DNA of 64,000 nt from the NCBI RefSeq assembly GCF_031882575.1, contig NZ_CP134772.1, forward strand, positions 4,483,001 through 4,547,000, written 5' to 3'. This document shows positions 15,590-24,915 of the stretch, in pieces. The notes under the pieces are model-generated. The model was not told where the DNA came from, made no database searches, and was given only the letters and a program-made list of their open reading frames with translations. The stretch comes from Pseudomonas sp. VD-NE ins. Its GTDB lineage: Bacteria; Pseudomonadota; Gammaproteobacteria; Pseudomonadales; Pseudomonadaceae. Position 1 is the first letter of the stretch, and the number at the start of each line of letters is the position of its first letter. The position numbers and the translations under genes were made by a program.

Positions 15590-16720
15590 TTATTTAGGGG
15601 CGGCGTCGCAACGTTCCTTGGCGCCCATGATCCAGCCATAAAAGTAATCAGCAATCACCTTCCCGCCCGTGGCCGGAACCGGATGAATCTTGTCCGGGCC
15701 GATCATCGCTGCCGCGTAGCGTTTGACGTCGGGACCAAACGCACACTGAAGATTGGCGTACCCCAGATGCTGCTCACGCGCCCACGGCTCCAGCACCTGC
15801 GCATACGCCGACATCGGATACGCACTGGAGCGTGTGGTGTCCTGGCGCATGATCAGGTTGATGCTCGCCTGCGGTTGAATCTCGCGCAGCATCCCCACCA
15901 GCCCCTGAACGTTCTGCAAGTACTGCGCAGGCTTTACGCCGAAGCCTTGATCGTTGCCACCGAGCATGATCAGGTAAACATCCGCAGGAATCTTCGACAC
16001 AGCGGCTTTCCACTGCACCTGCCATTGTGGATCCTGGTGATAGAAGTCCGCAGAGGCCGCGCCGGAGGCCGCCAGTTTCGACACCCGCACGCCGTTCTGC
16101 TCGTTGCTCATCCACAGACCAAACAACGTCGGCGCGCCCTTCACCACTTCCAGTTTGAATGACCAGTCTGTCGCTGCCGAGAGACCTGTCAGCGCGACTT
16201 CCTGAACGCCCGAACCTTCAAGCTTCAGGGGCTGCCAGTCTTGCGCGGGAGACCAGCGATAGCGGATCTCGCTGGATTCGCCGTTGCCCAGATAAAGCAG
16301 TTTCGCCCGAGTGACAGCGGTATCGATGCGCGGCGTCGGACTCGCATCCACTTGCAACCATGCGCCGGGCCGGCCTGTCACCGTGCGGCTGTCCGGACTC
16401 GCTTGCCCCAGGTCTGAAACCTTCCAGTCGCCGCCGAAGTACTTGTCACTGCTGCGGGTGTATTTGAAATGCGTGCCGCCCAACGCCGCGCCGTGGTTGA
16501 AACCGACATAACCCGGCCCGGCAAAACCCACCTCCCCGGCCACGCGTTGCACCAGCTTATTCAGATAGAAATCCTGCCCGGCGCTGTAGCTGTCGCCGAT
16601 CACCGAGACCGAAAACACCTTGCCGGCCTTGCCTTCACGCCACTGCGCAAAACGCTCGCGCGCATCGCCCACCTGAACCACCGACGCCGCGACGGGTTGA
16701 GCGTCATCTACTGCCAACAT
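15590..16720 (-). CDS. SGNH/GDSL-type hydrolase, probable polysaccharide esterase or acetyltransferase
   Basis: The 376-residue protein has the SGNH landmarks: GDSYSAGQD (nucleophile serine, about residue 44), a Gly in block II, LGGNDQGFG with the Asn, and GPDKIHPVPATG with the Asp-x-x-His pair near the C-terminus. Such proteins in exopolysaccharide loci remove or transfer O-acetyl groups. No signal peptide is seen at the start (MLAVDDAQPVAASVV); an in-frame TGA stands five codons upstream, and AAGGAA precedes the ATG, so the cytosolic-looking start is real or the 5' end was lost. It is separated from the upstream acyltransferase by repeats (16780-17002). Confidence 0.75.
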   Translation of the reverse strand: MLAVDDAQPVAASVVQVGDARERFAQWREGKAGKVFSVSVIGDSYSAGQDFYLNKLVQRVAGEVGFAGPGYVGFNHGAALGGTHFKYTRSSDKYFGGDWKVSDLGQASPDSRTVTGRPGAWLQVDASPTPRIDTAVTRAKLLYLGNGESSEIRYRWSPAQDWQPLKLEGSGVQEVALTGLSAATDWSFKLEVVKGAPTLFGLWMSNEQNGVRVSKLAASGAASADFYHQDPQWQVQWKAAVSKIPADVYLIMLGGNDQGFGVKPAQYLQNVQGLVGMLREIQPQASINLIMRQDTTRSSAYPMSAYAQVLEPWAREQHLGYANLQCAFGPDVKRYAAAMIGPDKIHPVPATGGKVIADYFYGWIMGAKERCDAAPK

Positions 16721-16779
16721 GCAAAATTTCCTTCAGTCTGGAATGGCCCACTGAATACCGGATGTACATAGATCAACTG

Positions 16780-16866
16780 TAGGCCTTCGCCTGCTCGCGA
16801 TAGCGGTCTAACCAATACAAATGCATTGACTGACCCACCGCCATCGCAAGCAGGCGAAGGCCTACA
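16780..16866. repeat. REP doublet (TGTAGGCCTTCGCCTGC type)
   Basis: TGTAGGCCTTCGCCTGCTCG at the left and its near reverse complement, ending GCAGGCGAAGGCCTACA, at the right form an inverted pair. It is the same family as the left halves of the array at 7190-7500. Confidence 0.85.
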
Positions 16867-16908
16867 TTTAACGCGATCATCCGCTAAATCTGTGTACACC
16901 GAGAAAAC

Positions 16909-17002
16909 CTGTGGGAGCTGGCTTGCCAGCGATGGCGGTGGGTCAGGCAATGAATCTGTGTCTGCCCCGGCCTCATCGCTGGCAAGCCAGCTCCCACAAG
17001 GA
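16909..17002. repeat. REP doublet (GTGGGAGCTGGCTTGCC type)
   Basis: CCTGTGGGAGCTGGCTTGCC and its reverse complement bracket about 45 bases. The pair lies directly against the stop codon of the acyltransferase gene. Confidence 0.9.
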
Positions 17003-17011
17003 TGGTGGGAG

Positions 17012-18061
17012 TTACAGGGATGATTGGGTCTGCACCACCGGAGTGACAGGCACCAACGGTTTCTTCTTCGCCGCGCGTTCCCCAAGGAACAGCACCGAAG
17101 TGAAATTGAACCGGCTGAAAATCATCGACAACACCACCGGCCCAAGCAAGCCGCAACTCAAGCCACCCAGCACCAGCAAGCTCTCATCCTTCACTCCCAA
17201 CCGCCCCAGGACAAACCGCGACGTCGCCGCGAACAGCACATGGAACAGGAAGATTGCATAGGAATAACCACCGAGCCACGTCAGCGCCTTCGAGCGCATA
17301 TCACTCGACAGCAAGGCGATGCACGACACGCAACCGACAGTCAGACCGATCAAACTGCGACGATCAACAATCAACTCACGATCAATCGCCGCCACATACA
17401 ACAGCGTCAACGAGATCAGTACAAACACGAGCGGCCCGATCACCTTTAAGCGCTGCTTCAACGCGTCGACATTCTCCTGGCCAATCATCCCTGCCACGAA
17501 AAACGGCAACAGATAAATCGCGCCGTTAATCCCGAATGCATCAAACTTGAACGGCGGCAACAGAAACAACACAGCCGCAAACGCAAACAGCCCATACAGC
17601 CGCGTCGCCGAACGCAACATCCCGCGCCATTCCAGCAGCCCGACGAACATGAAAATAATGAACACCGCCTGCAGGAACCAGAAGTGGTTGATCGGCACCC
17701 AGAACGACAGCAACGCGTCGATCACGCCGACATCCTTGTTCACCCCCGGCCCGACAGCCTGCAACACCGAGAACGGCACGCCGACGCAAAACAGCGGCAC
17801 GATCAGGCGCCGAACCTTGCCGCTGAAGAACGCGGAAAAGTCATTGCCACGGATTTTGTAGATCGAATAGATGTACCCGGAGATGAACGTGAACAGCGGC
17901 ATGCGCACGTACACCATCGAATCGGCGAGCACCCGGAACGGCGAGCCGATGTCGATCTTCAATCCGCCACCCAGCGGCCCGATGACGTGATAGAGCACCA
18001 GCAACAGGCACGCCAGGCCGCGCAGGGTTTCAATCTCCAGGGACTTTTTCTTGCTCGACAT
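17012..18061 (-). CDS. Membrane acyltransferase (acyltransferase 3 family)
   Basis: The 349-residue protein has about ten hydrophobic segments and the family opening LEIETLRGLACLLLVLYHV, with a conserved His in the first segment, followed by VRMPLFTFISGYIYS with the Arg-x-Pro-Leu-Phe motif. Such proteins transfer acetyl or succinyl groups from CoA to polysaccharide on the membrane. It is the last gene of the wzb-to-acyltransferase run, 12 bases after the polymerase candidate. The acyl group cannot be told from sequence. Confidence 0.88.
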   Translation of the reverse strand: MSSKKKSLEIETLRGLACLLLVLYHVIGPLGGGLKIDIGSPFRVLADSMVYVRMPLFTFISGYIYSIYKIRGNDFSAFFSGKVRRLIVPLFCVGVPFSVLQAVGPGVNKDVGVIDALLSFWVPINHFWFLQAVFIIFMFVGLLEWRGMLRSATRLYGLFAFAAVLFLLPPFKFDAFGINGAIYLLPFFVAGMIGQENVDALKQRLKVIGPLVFVLISLTLLYVAAIDRELIVDRRSLIGLTVGCVSCIALLSSDMRSKALTWLGGYSYAIFLFHVLFAATSRFVLGRLGVKDESLLVLGGLSCGLLGPVVLSMIFSRFNFTSVLFLGERAAKKKPLVPVTPVVQTQSSL

Positions 18062-18073
18062 AAAGCACCTGCC

Positions 18074-19177
18074 TCAATTCAGAATTCGTGATTCGACCTG
18101 CACAGGTTTGTTCGCTCGCAGCATCAAACCCAGGCCGACGAACAACACCGGCACCACCATCGAGAAGTGCCGGGCGAAGGAGCCGAAGTCCGGCTCGAAC
18201 AACCCTTGCACCAGCAGAAACGCCAGCGGGATGGCGATCAGTTCCTTGGGTTTGGTCTGGATCGGCGCGCCTTTGTAATCGGTCGAGGTGATGACTTTGA
18301 ACAGCAGCAGCGCGGTCATGATCATCAATGCGACGAAGATCACCTGCCCCGGCCCGGACAGCAGAATCAGTTCCACCGGGAACGACAAGCGGAAGAAAAT
18401 GATCATCGAGTCCAGCGCCTGCGAAACAAAATCGCTGCCGCTGAGCCACGACACGATCAACGATTTCGAGCCCTCCTCGCCCGCCGTGCGCAGTTCGTTG
18501 TTACTGGCGCGAATCGACGACACCGGAAAGCCCAGTGCGAGCTGGATCGACATCGCCACTGCCAGATAAAACAAGAACAACATCAGGAAGAACGTCGTGC
18601 GCGACACGTACTTTTTCATCACGCAGACGCCGACCCACGACAGCGAAAACAGAATCCAGTAAGGCCGGATCAACACGCCGTAGATCACTGCCGAGAGAAA
18701 AAAACCGCCGCGATATTTACGCGTCAGCGAGCTGAGCAGAATGCTCAACACCGCCACCGACACAATGATTTCCTTGGTCAGGTTCTCAAGGAAGAACGAG
18801 CGCACGATGCCCCACAGACACAGGGTGCCGAAGATCGCCAACGGCATGCGCCGAAACACCACCACCGGAATCGCCGTGAGGAAAAAATTGCAGAACATGC
18901 CGTAGGCCCAGGCATTGGTCAGGTTGATCCCGGTGGGCCGTAGCAGGAATGCCGAACACTCGTAGGACGAGCGATCCGGCGAGAACGGGTTCCAGAAGTT
19001 GCAGTTGTCGGCTCGCGCGTAGGACGACCACAGGGTCATCGCATCCGGCCCCGGATCACGCGGGATCAACAGCGGCATGGCCACCGACAGGAACAGCCCG
19101 GTGAACAGGATCAGGAACGACACATACGAATCGAGTCGCTTGCCACGAAACTCGATGCACGGCAGTTTCAGGCCCAT
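18074..19177 (-). CDS. Candidate exopolysaccharide polymerase (Wzy-like integral membrane protein)
   Basis: A 367-residue membrane protein with ten or so hydrophobic segments (for example VSFLILFTGLFLSVAMPLLI, FFLMLFLFYLAVAMSIQLAL, VVPVLFVGLGLML) and no strong family signature. Position between a Wzx flippase and an acyltransferase, and the lack of any other polymerase in the locus, make Wzy the likely role. The start at 19177 (MGLKLPCIEF) overlaps the flippase gene by 10 bases; the longer frame to 19552 reads antisense-like low-complexity sequence and is rejected. Function is inferred from topology and context only. Confidence 0.6.
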   Translation of the reverse strand: MGLKLPCIEFRGKRLDSYVSFLILFTGLFLSVAMPLLIPRDPGPDAMTLWSSYARADNCNFWNPFSPDRSSYECSAFLLRPTGINLTNAWAYGMFCNFFLTAIPVVVFRRMPLAIFGTLCLWGIVRSFFLENLTKEIIVSVAVLSILLSSLTRKYRGGFFLSAVIYGVLIRPYWILFSLSWVGVCVMKKYVSRTTFFLMLFLFYLAVAMSIQLALGFPVSSIRASNNELRTAGEEGSKSLIVSWLSGSDFVSQALDSMIIFFRLSFPVELILLSGPGQVIFVALMIMTALLLFKVITSTDYKGAPIQTKPKELIAIPLAFLLVQGLFEPDFGSFARHFSMVVPVLFVGLGLMLRANKPVQVESRILN

Positions 19178-20400
19178 GACAACGCAGCCTTTTTCCCGGC
19201 CGTTGCGCGGGTCAGAACGGCAATCACCAGCAGTTGCACGATGATCGCGAAGACGTTGCCCCAAGCGGCGCCGTAAATCGAATAGTGCTTGATCAACACA
19301 TAGCTGACCGGCACCGAAACCAGCAGACAGATCGCCGCGCTGGCGAGCGATACGCGACTGTTTTTCGAAGCAATCAAACCGCCCCAGACGATGTCGCCAA
19401 TCGCGCGCAAAGCGAAGGAAAAAATCAGTACGCCGAGGATCGCATTGTCCGGACGCGGCACGCTGGTGGCGACGTAATCGAGCACCACGTTGAAAAACAC
19501 ATAGATCGCCACCGCCACCGCCGCCGACACTACAAGCGAGCGCATCACCCACTTGTTGACGAACAATTGCTTGACCGTGAACGCCTGCTGATCAGCCTGA
19601 AAACGCTTGGCCAACAGCGGAATCCCGACCACCGCGACCACCGCATACGACAACGCCTGCAAGGTATTCGCCGCCGACCATGCGTACACGTATTTACCGA
19701 GGCTGGCGTAGGGTTCCAGATCAATGATCAGAAACCGCTCCGCGTACTGACTCAACGCGATCAAACCAGTACCGAGGTAAAACGGTAACCCGGCCTTCCA
19801 TACAGTGGCCGTGGCTAACGACTCGCTGACCCGGCCCTTGTGCACGTTCACCACGATCAGGTAACCGGCGATGATCACCAGCACGTTGGCGGCGACCCAC
19901 AGCCACAACACACTGGCGATTCCCGAGACCCAACCGAGCATCATCCCGCCCACCGCCAACACCGCCCACAGACCGGTCTTGATGAAGAACAGCAATGCGC
20001 CCGCCGTGGCTTTCTGCGCAGAAAACACGAACGAATTGATCTCGAACGACAGATGCTCAGTGAGCAAAACCAGCGTCACGCAGAGAATCAACGCAGCGGT
20101 TGCTTCAACTGTCTGGAACAGCGAATAAATCAGCACCGTCACCACCGACAGCACCAGCCCCACTGCCAGGTACAGCAGCAAAACCTTGTCGACCACGCGG
20201 CGCGAACTGCCGGCCACGCTGATCAACCGATTGATCTCGGAACTGAAACCGACGCTGTAGAACTTCGACGCGATCAACGATGCCGCGACCACCACGCCGT
20301 AAAAACCCAGCGCCTCATAACCGAGGTAATGGGTGATCGCCAACACCAGCAAAAACTTCGCGCCCAATGCTCCGCCGCGAAGCAGCAGCCGAAATATCAT
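19168..20400 (-). CDS. Wzx-type lipid-linked oligosaccharide flippase
   Basis: A 410-residue protein with 10-12 hydrophobic segments and the start pattern RLLLRGGALGAKFLLVLAIT typical of the MOP/polysaccharide synthase family. It should move undecaprenyl-diphosphate-linked repeat units across the inner membrane. Its start overlaps the stop of the pyruvyltransferase by four bases, and its end overlaps the polymerase candidate. Confidence 0.82.
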   Translation of the reverse strand: MIFRLLLRGGALGAKFLLVLAITHYLGYEALGFYGVVVAASLIASKFYSVGFSSEINRLISVAGSSRRVVDKVLLLYLAVGLVLSVVTVLIYSLFQTVEATAALILCVTLVLLTEHLSFEINSFVFSAQKATAGALLFFIKTGLWAVLAVGGMMLGWVSGIASVLWLWVAANVLVIIAGYLIVVNVHKGRVSESLATATVWKAGLPFYLGTGLIALSQYAERFLIIDLEPYASLGKYVYAWSAANTLQALSYAVVAVVGIPLLAKRFQADQQAFTVKQLFVNKWVMRSLVVSAAVAVAIYVFFNVVLDYVATSVPRPDNAILGVLIFSFALRAIGDIVWGGLIASKNSRVSLASAAICLLVSVPVSYVLIKHYSIYGAAWGNVFAIIVQLLVIAVLTRATAGKKAALSWA

Positions 20401-21509
20401 CGAACGACACCCTTGATGATCTCGTCCATGGCCACGGTTTTTGCTTCGATTTCACGGCAGGTGTCGGTCAGGCGTTTGCCGAAGTTCGACAGCGCATTCG
20501 GCGCGTAAACCGTGTCGATGATGGTGTCGACATTGATGTCGCCGCCGTTGATCACCCAGTCGTCCACGCCCATGTCCTGATAGGCGCCGAAACCTTTGCG
20601 CTCATAGCTGATGTGGTACGCCGGTACGCCCGAGAGCAGCGATTCGATGGCGCCGTGCAAACGCACGGAAATCACCAGGTCCGGTTGATATTTGGCAATC
20701 GTCGCTTTCAACGACAGCAGATCTTCAGTGATGCCCAACTCGCGATAAAAAGCGCCGTCATCGTTGCCGCGTACCGCGCTCTGTACCGCACAGACCACTT
20801 TGCTTTTGTTCTTCAGGCGCTGCAGCAGCAACTTCAGGTTGGCCACGTAGGCGACTTTCTTCTCCTTGCTCCACTCCGGCGGCTTGCGCAGTACCACGCA
20901 CACGGTGGCTGGCGAAGACGCGCAGCGGGTGAATTTCGCTTGCTGAAGGATTTTGCTCGCCAGCGACTGCACCGCCAGATCCGGCGCACGGTAGACGTTG
21001 GCGCAGGCATCGAAAATCGCCGAAGAACGATTGTCACGCACGAACACCGCGTCGGCGCTGGCGTAGTGTTCGACGATCTTGCTGCTCTCGCCATGGAACG
21101 GGCCGATGCTTTGCGGCAGGTACACCGACGGCACTTTGCTGAGGATCGCGGTTTCCAGTTGCTTGGCGTGGCCGAGTTTCAGCTTGATGTGTTCGAAGGC
21201 GCTTTTCGAGCGCATGTAGCCGCCACCGACGCCGACGATCAGATCGGTTTTCTTCAACAGATCCGCCAGACCGGCGTAGGACTGATTGAGAAACACCGCT
21301 TGCTTGACCCGACCCAAACCCTTGGCCGCCATCACCGGCGCGTCGAAACGCGGGTGCGGCAAGTAGCTGAAAGAATCCGGATCGGAAGCCACCACGCTGA
21401 TCGCGGTGTCTTCACCAAAGTTGCGCTGCACCAGCGCGATGGCCAGATCGACGAGCAAGCCGTCACCGGAGTTGGACGCACTGTAGCCATGCAAAATCGT
21501 TACGTTCAT
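20397..21509 (-). CDS. Polysaccharide pyruvyl transferase
   Basis: A 370-residue cytosolic protein of the polysaccharide pyruvyl transferase family. The start LHGYSASNSGDGLLVDLAIA fits the N-terminal Gly-x-x-N-x-GD motif; GVGGGYMRS, PQSIGPFHG and the C-terminal VISVRLHGAIESLLSGVPAY are the usual landmarks. It adds a pyruvate ketal from phosphoenolpyruvate to a sugar, giving the polymer negative charge. It lies 15 bases after the GT4 gene and is coupled to wzx. Confidence 0.9.
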   Translation of the reverse strand: MNVTILHGYSASNSGDGLLVDLAIALVQRNFGEDTAISVVASDPDSFSYLPHPRFDAPVMAAKGLGRVKQAVFLNQSYAGLADLLKKTDLIVGVGGGYMRSKSAFEHIKLKLGHAKQLETAILSKVPSVYLPQSIGPFHGESSKIVEHYASADAVFVRDNRSSAIFDACANVYRAPDLAVQSLASKILQQAKFTRCASSPATVCVVLRKPPEWSKEKKVAYVANLKLLLQRLKNKSKVVCAVQSAVRGNDDGAFYRELGITEDLLSLKATIAKYQPDLVISVRLHGAIESLLSGVPAYHISYERKGFGAYQDMGVDDWVINGGDINVDTIIDTVYAPNALSNFGKRLTDTCREIEAKTVAMDEIIKGVVR

Positions 21510-21524
21510 ATGCTTGAGTTCTAC

Positions 21525-22607
21525 TTAAAAAGTGGGAGCGCGATACAGGTCGTAGGTCTGGCGAATCATCAACGCGGCACTGAAACGCTCGCGGACAATG
21601 CTCCGTCCTTCGTTGCCGAGATCGAGCAAGCGCGGCTTCTGGATGATCGTCAGCACATCGGCCAGCGCCTGGTGATCGCCGGACGGGAAGACATAACCGG
21701 AGACTTCATTGGTGACCAGTTCAGGCAGCGAGGTGCAGTTGCTGGCAATCACCGGCAAACCCATGGCCATACCTTCCAGCGGCACCATGGCGAAACCTTC
21801 CCAGCGACTCGGCACGATCAGCGCATCGGCTTTCTGGTACAGCGCCTGCACTTCGCTCGGCGTGACCCATGGCAGGTATTCAACGGAGTCCATCGGTGGG
21901 CACTCCACCGCGTCCTCGTTCACCGCGCTGCCGACCACGGTCAGCTTCAAGTCTTTGCGTTGCACGTTGGCGAAGGCCTTGAGCAACACGTCGAAGCCTT
22001 TCTGATAATCGAGGCGACCGACGAAGAGCAGATGAATCGGCTCGGGACTCGCCGCTTTCGGCGCGTCGTCCTTGTGGTGAATGCCGTTGTAGATCAGCTT
22101 CATGCGCTTGCGCTCGATACCGAAGCGCGCGGCTTTGTCGAGTTCGTACTGGCTGACGCAAATGATCACGTCGGTGACTTTCTGCAGCACCCGCTCGATC
22201 CACGCATAGACTTTCTGCTTGGTCGGCGAGCTTTCCATCAGGAACGAAAACGCGTGCGGGCAGTAGACGATTTTCGGCTTGCGCCACGGTCGCAACAGCA
22301 CGCATACGCATCGCCCGATCACCCCGGAAAAGGTGCTGTGCAAATGCACCACATCGGGTTTTTCCTTGAGCATCACCTGGGTCAAACGCCAGGCGAAACG
22401 CAGCAACGACGGCACGTTGCGCCCGGTGCGGGGAAAGGTGCGGATCTGCTGCGCGCCGATGCCGTGCAACTCTTTGGCCTGATCGTCCGGGACCAGATAC
22501 ACCAGCTCGTAGTTCGCCGCATCGCCTTCAGGCGAGGCCGAAATCGTCCGGATCACCGTCGCGACGCCACCTTTGATCGTCTCTGCCACGTGCAGTATTT
22601 TCTTCAC
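21525..22607 (-). CDS. GT4-family glycosyltransferase
   Basis: A 360-residue GT-B enzyme. The N-terminal domain opens KILHVAETIKGGVATVIRTI; the C-terminal domain has LLFVGRLDYQKGFDVLLKAF and the donor-binding PSRWEGFAMVPLEGMAMGLP (E-x7-E type). It is the only glycosyltransferase in the locus apart from the priming enzyme. It therefore probably adds the second sugar, with UDP-Gal or UDP-Glc as the likely donor. The acceptor is inferred. Confidence 0.9.
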   Translation of the reverse strand: MKKILHVAETIKGGVATVIRTISASPEGDAANYELVYLVPDDQAKELHGIGAQQIRTFPRTGRNVPSLLRFAWRLTQVMLKEKPDVVHLHSTFSGVIGRCVCVLLRPWRKPKIVYCPHAFSFLMESSPTKQKVYAWIERVLQKVTDVIICVSQYELDKAARFGIERKRMKLIYNGIHHKDDAPKAASPEPIHLLFVGRLDYQKGFDVLLKAFANVQRKDLKLTVVGSAVNEDAVECPPMDSVEYLPWVTPSEVQALYQKADALIVPSRWEGFAMVPLEGMAMGLPVIASNCTSLPELVTNEVSGYVFPSGDHQALADVLTIIQKPRLLDLGNEGRSIVRERFSAALMIRQTYDLYRAPTF

Positions 22608-22647
22608 AAATCACCCACTTCAAACAGGAAAAAACAGTCGCTGACAG

Positions 22648-24876
22648 TCAGGATTTGTCGGACGCGTATTCGTAGTTGTAATAGCCGTAACCGCCGTTGC
22701 CGTAGTAGCTGGCGGCGCGCTTCTCGACGCCGTTGAACACCGCGCCTTTCAACTCGATGCCGTTCTGCGCGAAGCGGCGAATGGTCAGTTCGATCTCTTT
22801 GGCCGGGTTCACCCCGAAGCGCGTGACGATCAGGCTGATCCCGGCTTCACGGCCGACAATCGCCGCATCGGTCACCGCCAGCAGCGGCGGCGTATCGATG
22901 ATCACCAGGTCGTAACGCTCGCTCAGTTCCGCCAGCAGCTCGCGGAAATTGGCGTGCATCAACAGCTCGGACGGATTCGGCGGTACTTGGCCACGACTGA
23001 TGAAGTGCAGGTTGTCGACTTCGATTTTGTTGATCGCCTGGTCGATGCTGCAGCGCTTGACCAGCAGGTCGGACAAGCCGTTGGTGATCGGTGTGTTGAG
23101 GGTTTTGTGCAGGTGACCTTTGCGCATGTCGGCATCGATCAGCACCACGCGCTGGCCGCTCAGGGCCATGACGGCGGCGAGGTTGGACGAGACGAAGGTC
23201 TTGCCGACCTGCGGGCTCGGCCCGGAAATCATGATGCGGTTGTTGGTCGAATCGAGCCCGGCAAAGTGCAGGCAGGTACGCAGGCTACGGATCGATTCGA
23301 TCGACAGATCCGTCGGATTGCGCAGGGCCAACAGGTACGCCGGCTTGTCGACGCCGTCGCGGGCGCGGCCTTTTTTGTTGTCCTCTTCATCCTGCAAGGC
23401 GCTGTACGGAATCGACGCGTACACCGGCAAACCGAGTTGCTCGATAGCTTCCGGGCCTTCGAGGCCACGGCTCAAGGATTTGCGCAGCAGCACCAGCGCT
23501 ACACCAACGAAGGCACCGAGGAAGGTGGCGATGATAACGATCAGGGCTTTTTTCGGTTTGACCGGGCTGGTCAGGTCGACATCCGCCGCATCGACCAGAC
23601 GTACGTTACCCACGGCACCGGCGCGGACGATGTCCAGCTCCTGGGATTTGTTCAGCAACTGCGTGTAGATCTGCGAGGCCACTTCGACGTCGCGGGTCAG
23701 GTTGAGCAACTCTTGTTGGGTCGCGGGCAGATCGCCGACCTTGCCTTCCAGCGACTTCTGCTGCTGGGTCAGTTCGCCGATCTGGCTCATCAACGCGCGG
23801 TAGGCCGGGTGCTGTTTGGTGAACTTGCGGTCCATCTCCGCTTGCTGCATTTTCAGCTCGGATATCCGCGTTTCCAGCGCCACCGACTGACCCAGCACCG
23901 ACTGGGTTTCCAGCGAGATGTTCACGGTCTTGCCGTGGGTCTGATAGGCGTTCAGCGCATCGCTGGCCTTGGCCAGATCGCGTTTGACCTGCGGCAACTG
24001 GCTTTGCAGAAAGGCCAGGCTCTGCGCTGCTTCAGCTGAGGTGCGGCGCACGTTCTGATCGACGTACAGCGCGGCGATCTTGTTGAGGATCTTCACCGCT
24101 TCAGCGGCGTCGCTGCTGGCCAGCGCCAGTTTGATAATCCCCGATTCCTTGCCCTGCTCAGAGATATCCAGCGCGTCCTGATACCCCTGAATGGTCACGA
24201 TCCGTGGGTTGCGCACCACTTCGAAACGCGTGCCGGGGTTGGCCAGCAACTGGCTGATCTGCCCTTCTATGCCGTCCTGCGCGAACGCTTCGCCGGCGAC
24301 GCCTTCGACCAGCAGGTTGTCGTTGTCATCGAGTAACTGGAAGTGCTTCTGTTCGCCGGCAATCAGGGTGAGTTTCTTGCCCAGCAGTTCTTTCGGCAGA
24401 TTGAGCCGAGCGAACTCCAGACGCTCACCGCCCCAGGCGTAGCTGTTCAAACCGAAACGCGGCGCGGCGACGCTGGTCTCGGTCTCGCCGCGATAACGCC
24501 GGGCGAGAAAGCCGCCAATCATCGGGAAGGTGTTGGGGGTGACATCAATGTCCAGACGCAGGTCGTCGACGGTTTTGCCGATCACCGCGCGGGATTTGAT
24601 GATGCCGATCTCGGTCACCGACGGCGATTGCCCACCGAGCATGCTGTTGAGGTCGGAGAAACCGAGCATGTCGTTCTTTTTCGGTTCGACCTGCACCAGC
24701 GCATTGGCCAGGTACACGGGCGTGGCCAACACTGCGTAGGCCACGCCGGTGACCATGAAAGCGCCGGTGAGCGCGCCGATCAACCATTTCTGGTCGATCA
24801 AACTGCCGAATATGCCGAGAAGATCAATACTGTCTTGATCATTGTCGCGGGTGCCGATGACGGACGGTAACTGCAT
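22648..24876 (-). CDS. wzc: Wzc-like polysaccharide co-polymerase and tyrosine autokinase
   Basis: A 742-residue inner-membrane protein controlling chain length and export with Wza. A Wzz domain (LLGIFGSLIDQKWLIGALTG at the N-terminus; second membrane segment ALIVIIATFLGAFVGVALVL near residue 445) flanks a long coiled-coil region. The BY-kinase domain follows, with Walker A SGPSPQVGKTFVSSNLA, Walker A' VVLIDADMRKG and Walker B LVIIDTPPLL. The C-terminus has the tyrosine cluster YYGNGGYGYYNYEY for autophosphorylation. The chosen start is MQLPSV; an ATG seven codons upstream (24897) is also possible. It is preceded by wzb. Confidence 0.92.
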   Translation of the reverse strand: MQLPSVIGTRDNDQDSIDLLGIFGSLIDQKWLIGALTGAFMVTGVAYAVLATPVYLANALVQVEPKKNDMLGFSDLNSMLGGQSPSVTEIGIIKSRAVIGKTVDDLRLDIDVTPNTFPMIGGFLARRYRGETETSVAAPRFGLNSYAWGGERLEFARLNLPKELLGKKLTLIAGEQKHFQLLDDNDNLLVEGVAGEAFAQDGIEGQISQLLANPGTRFEVVRNPRIVTIQGYQDALDISEQGKESGIIKLALASSDAAEAVKILNKIAALYVDQNVRRTSAEAAQSLAFLQSQLPQVKRDLAKASDALNAYQTHGKTVNISLETQSVLGQSVALETRISELKMQQAEMDRKFTKQHPAYRALMSQIGELTQQQKSLEGKVGDLPATQQELLNLTRDVEVASQIYTQLLNKSQELDIVRAGAVGNVRLVDAADVDLTSPVKPKKALIVIIATFLGAFVGVALVLLRKSLSRGLEGPEAIEQLGLPVYASIPYSALQDEEDNKKGRARDGVDKPAYLLALRNPTDLSIESIRSLRTCLHFAGLDSTNNRIMISGPSPQVGKTFVSSNLAAVMALSGQRVVLIDADMRKGHLHKTLNTPITNGLSDLLVKRCSIDQAINKIEVDNLHFISRGQVPPNPSELLMHANFRELLAELSERYDLVIIDTPPLLAVTDAAIVGREAGISLIVTRFGVNPAKEIELTIRRFAQNGIELKGAVFNGVEKRAASYYGNGGYGYYNYEYASDKS

Positions 24877-24915
24877 AAGTCTGTTCTTACCATTCATTGA
24901 TCTGAAGAATATTCA

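Noticed and set aside
18074..19552. Longer form of the polymerase candidate starting at 19552
   Set aside because: The first 125 residues are Gly/Arg-rich, overlap the flippase gene and have no membrane pattern; the start at 19177 gives a proper membrane protein.
20367..22736. Plus-strand open frame of 789 codons
   Set aside because: It is antisense to the pyruvyltransferase and GT4 genes, which carry clear motifs; its own translation is Arg/His/Gln-rich and has no domain. Long shadow frames are normal at this GC content.
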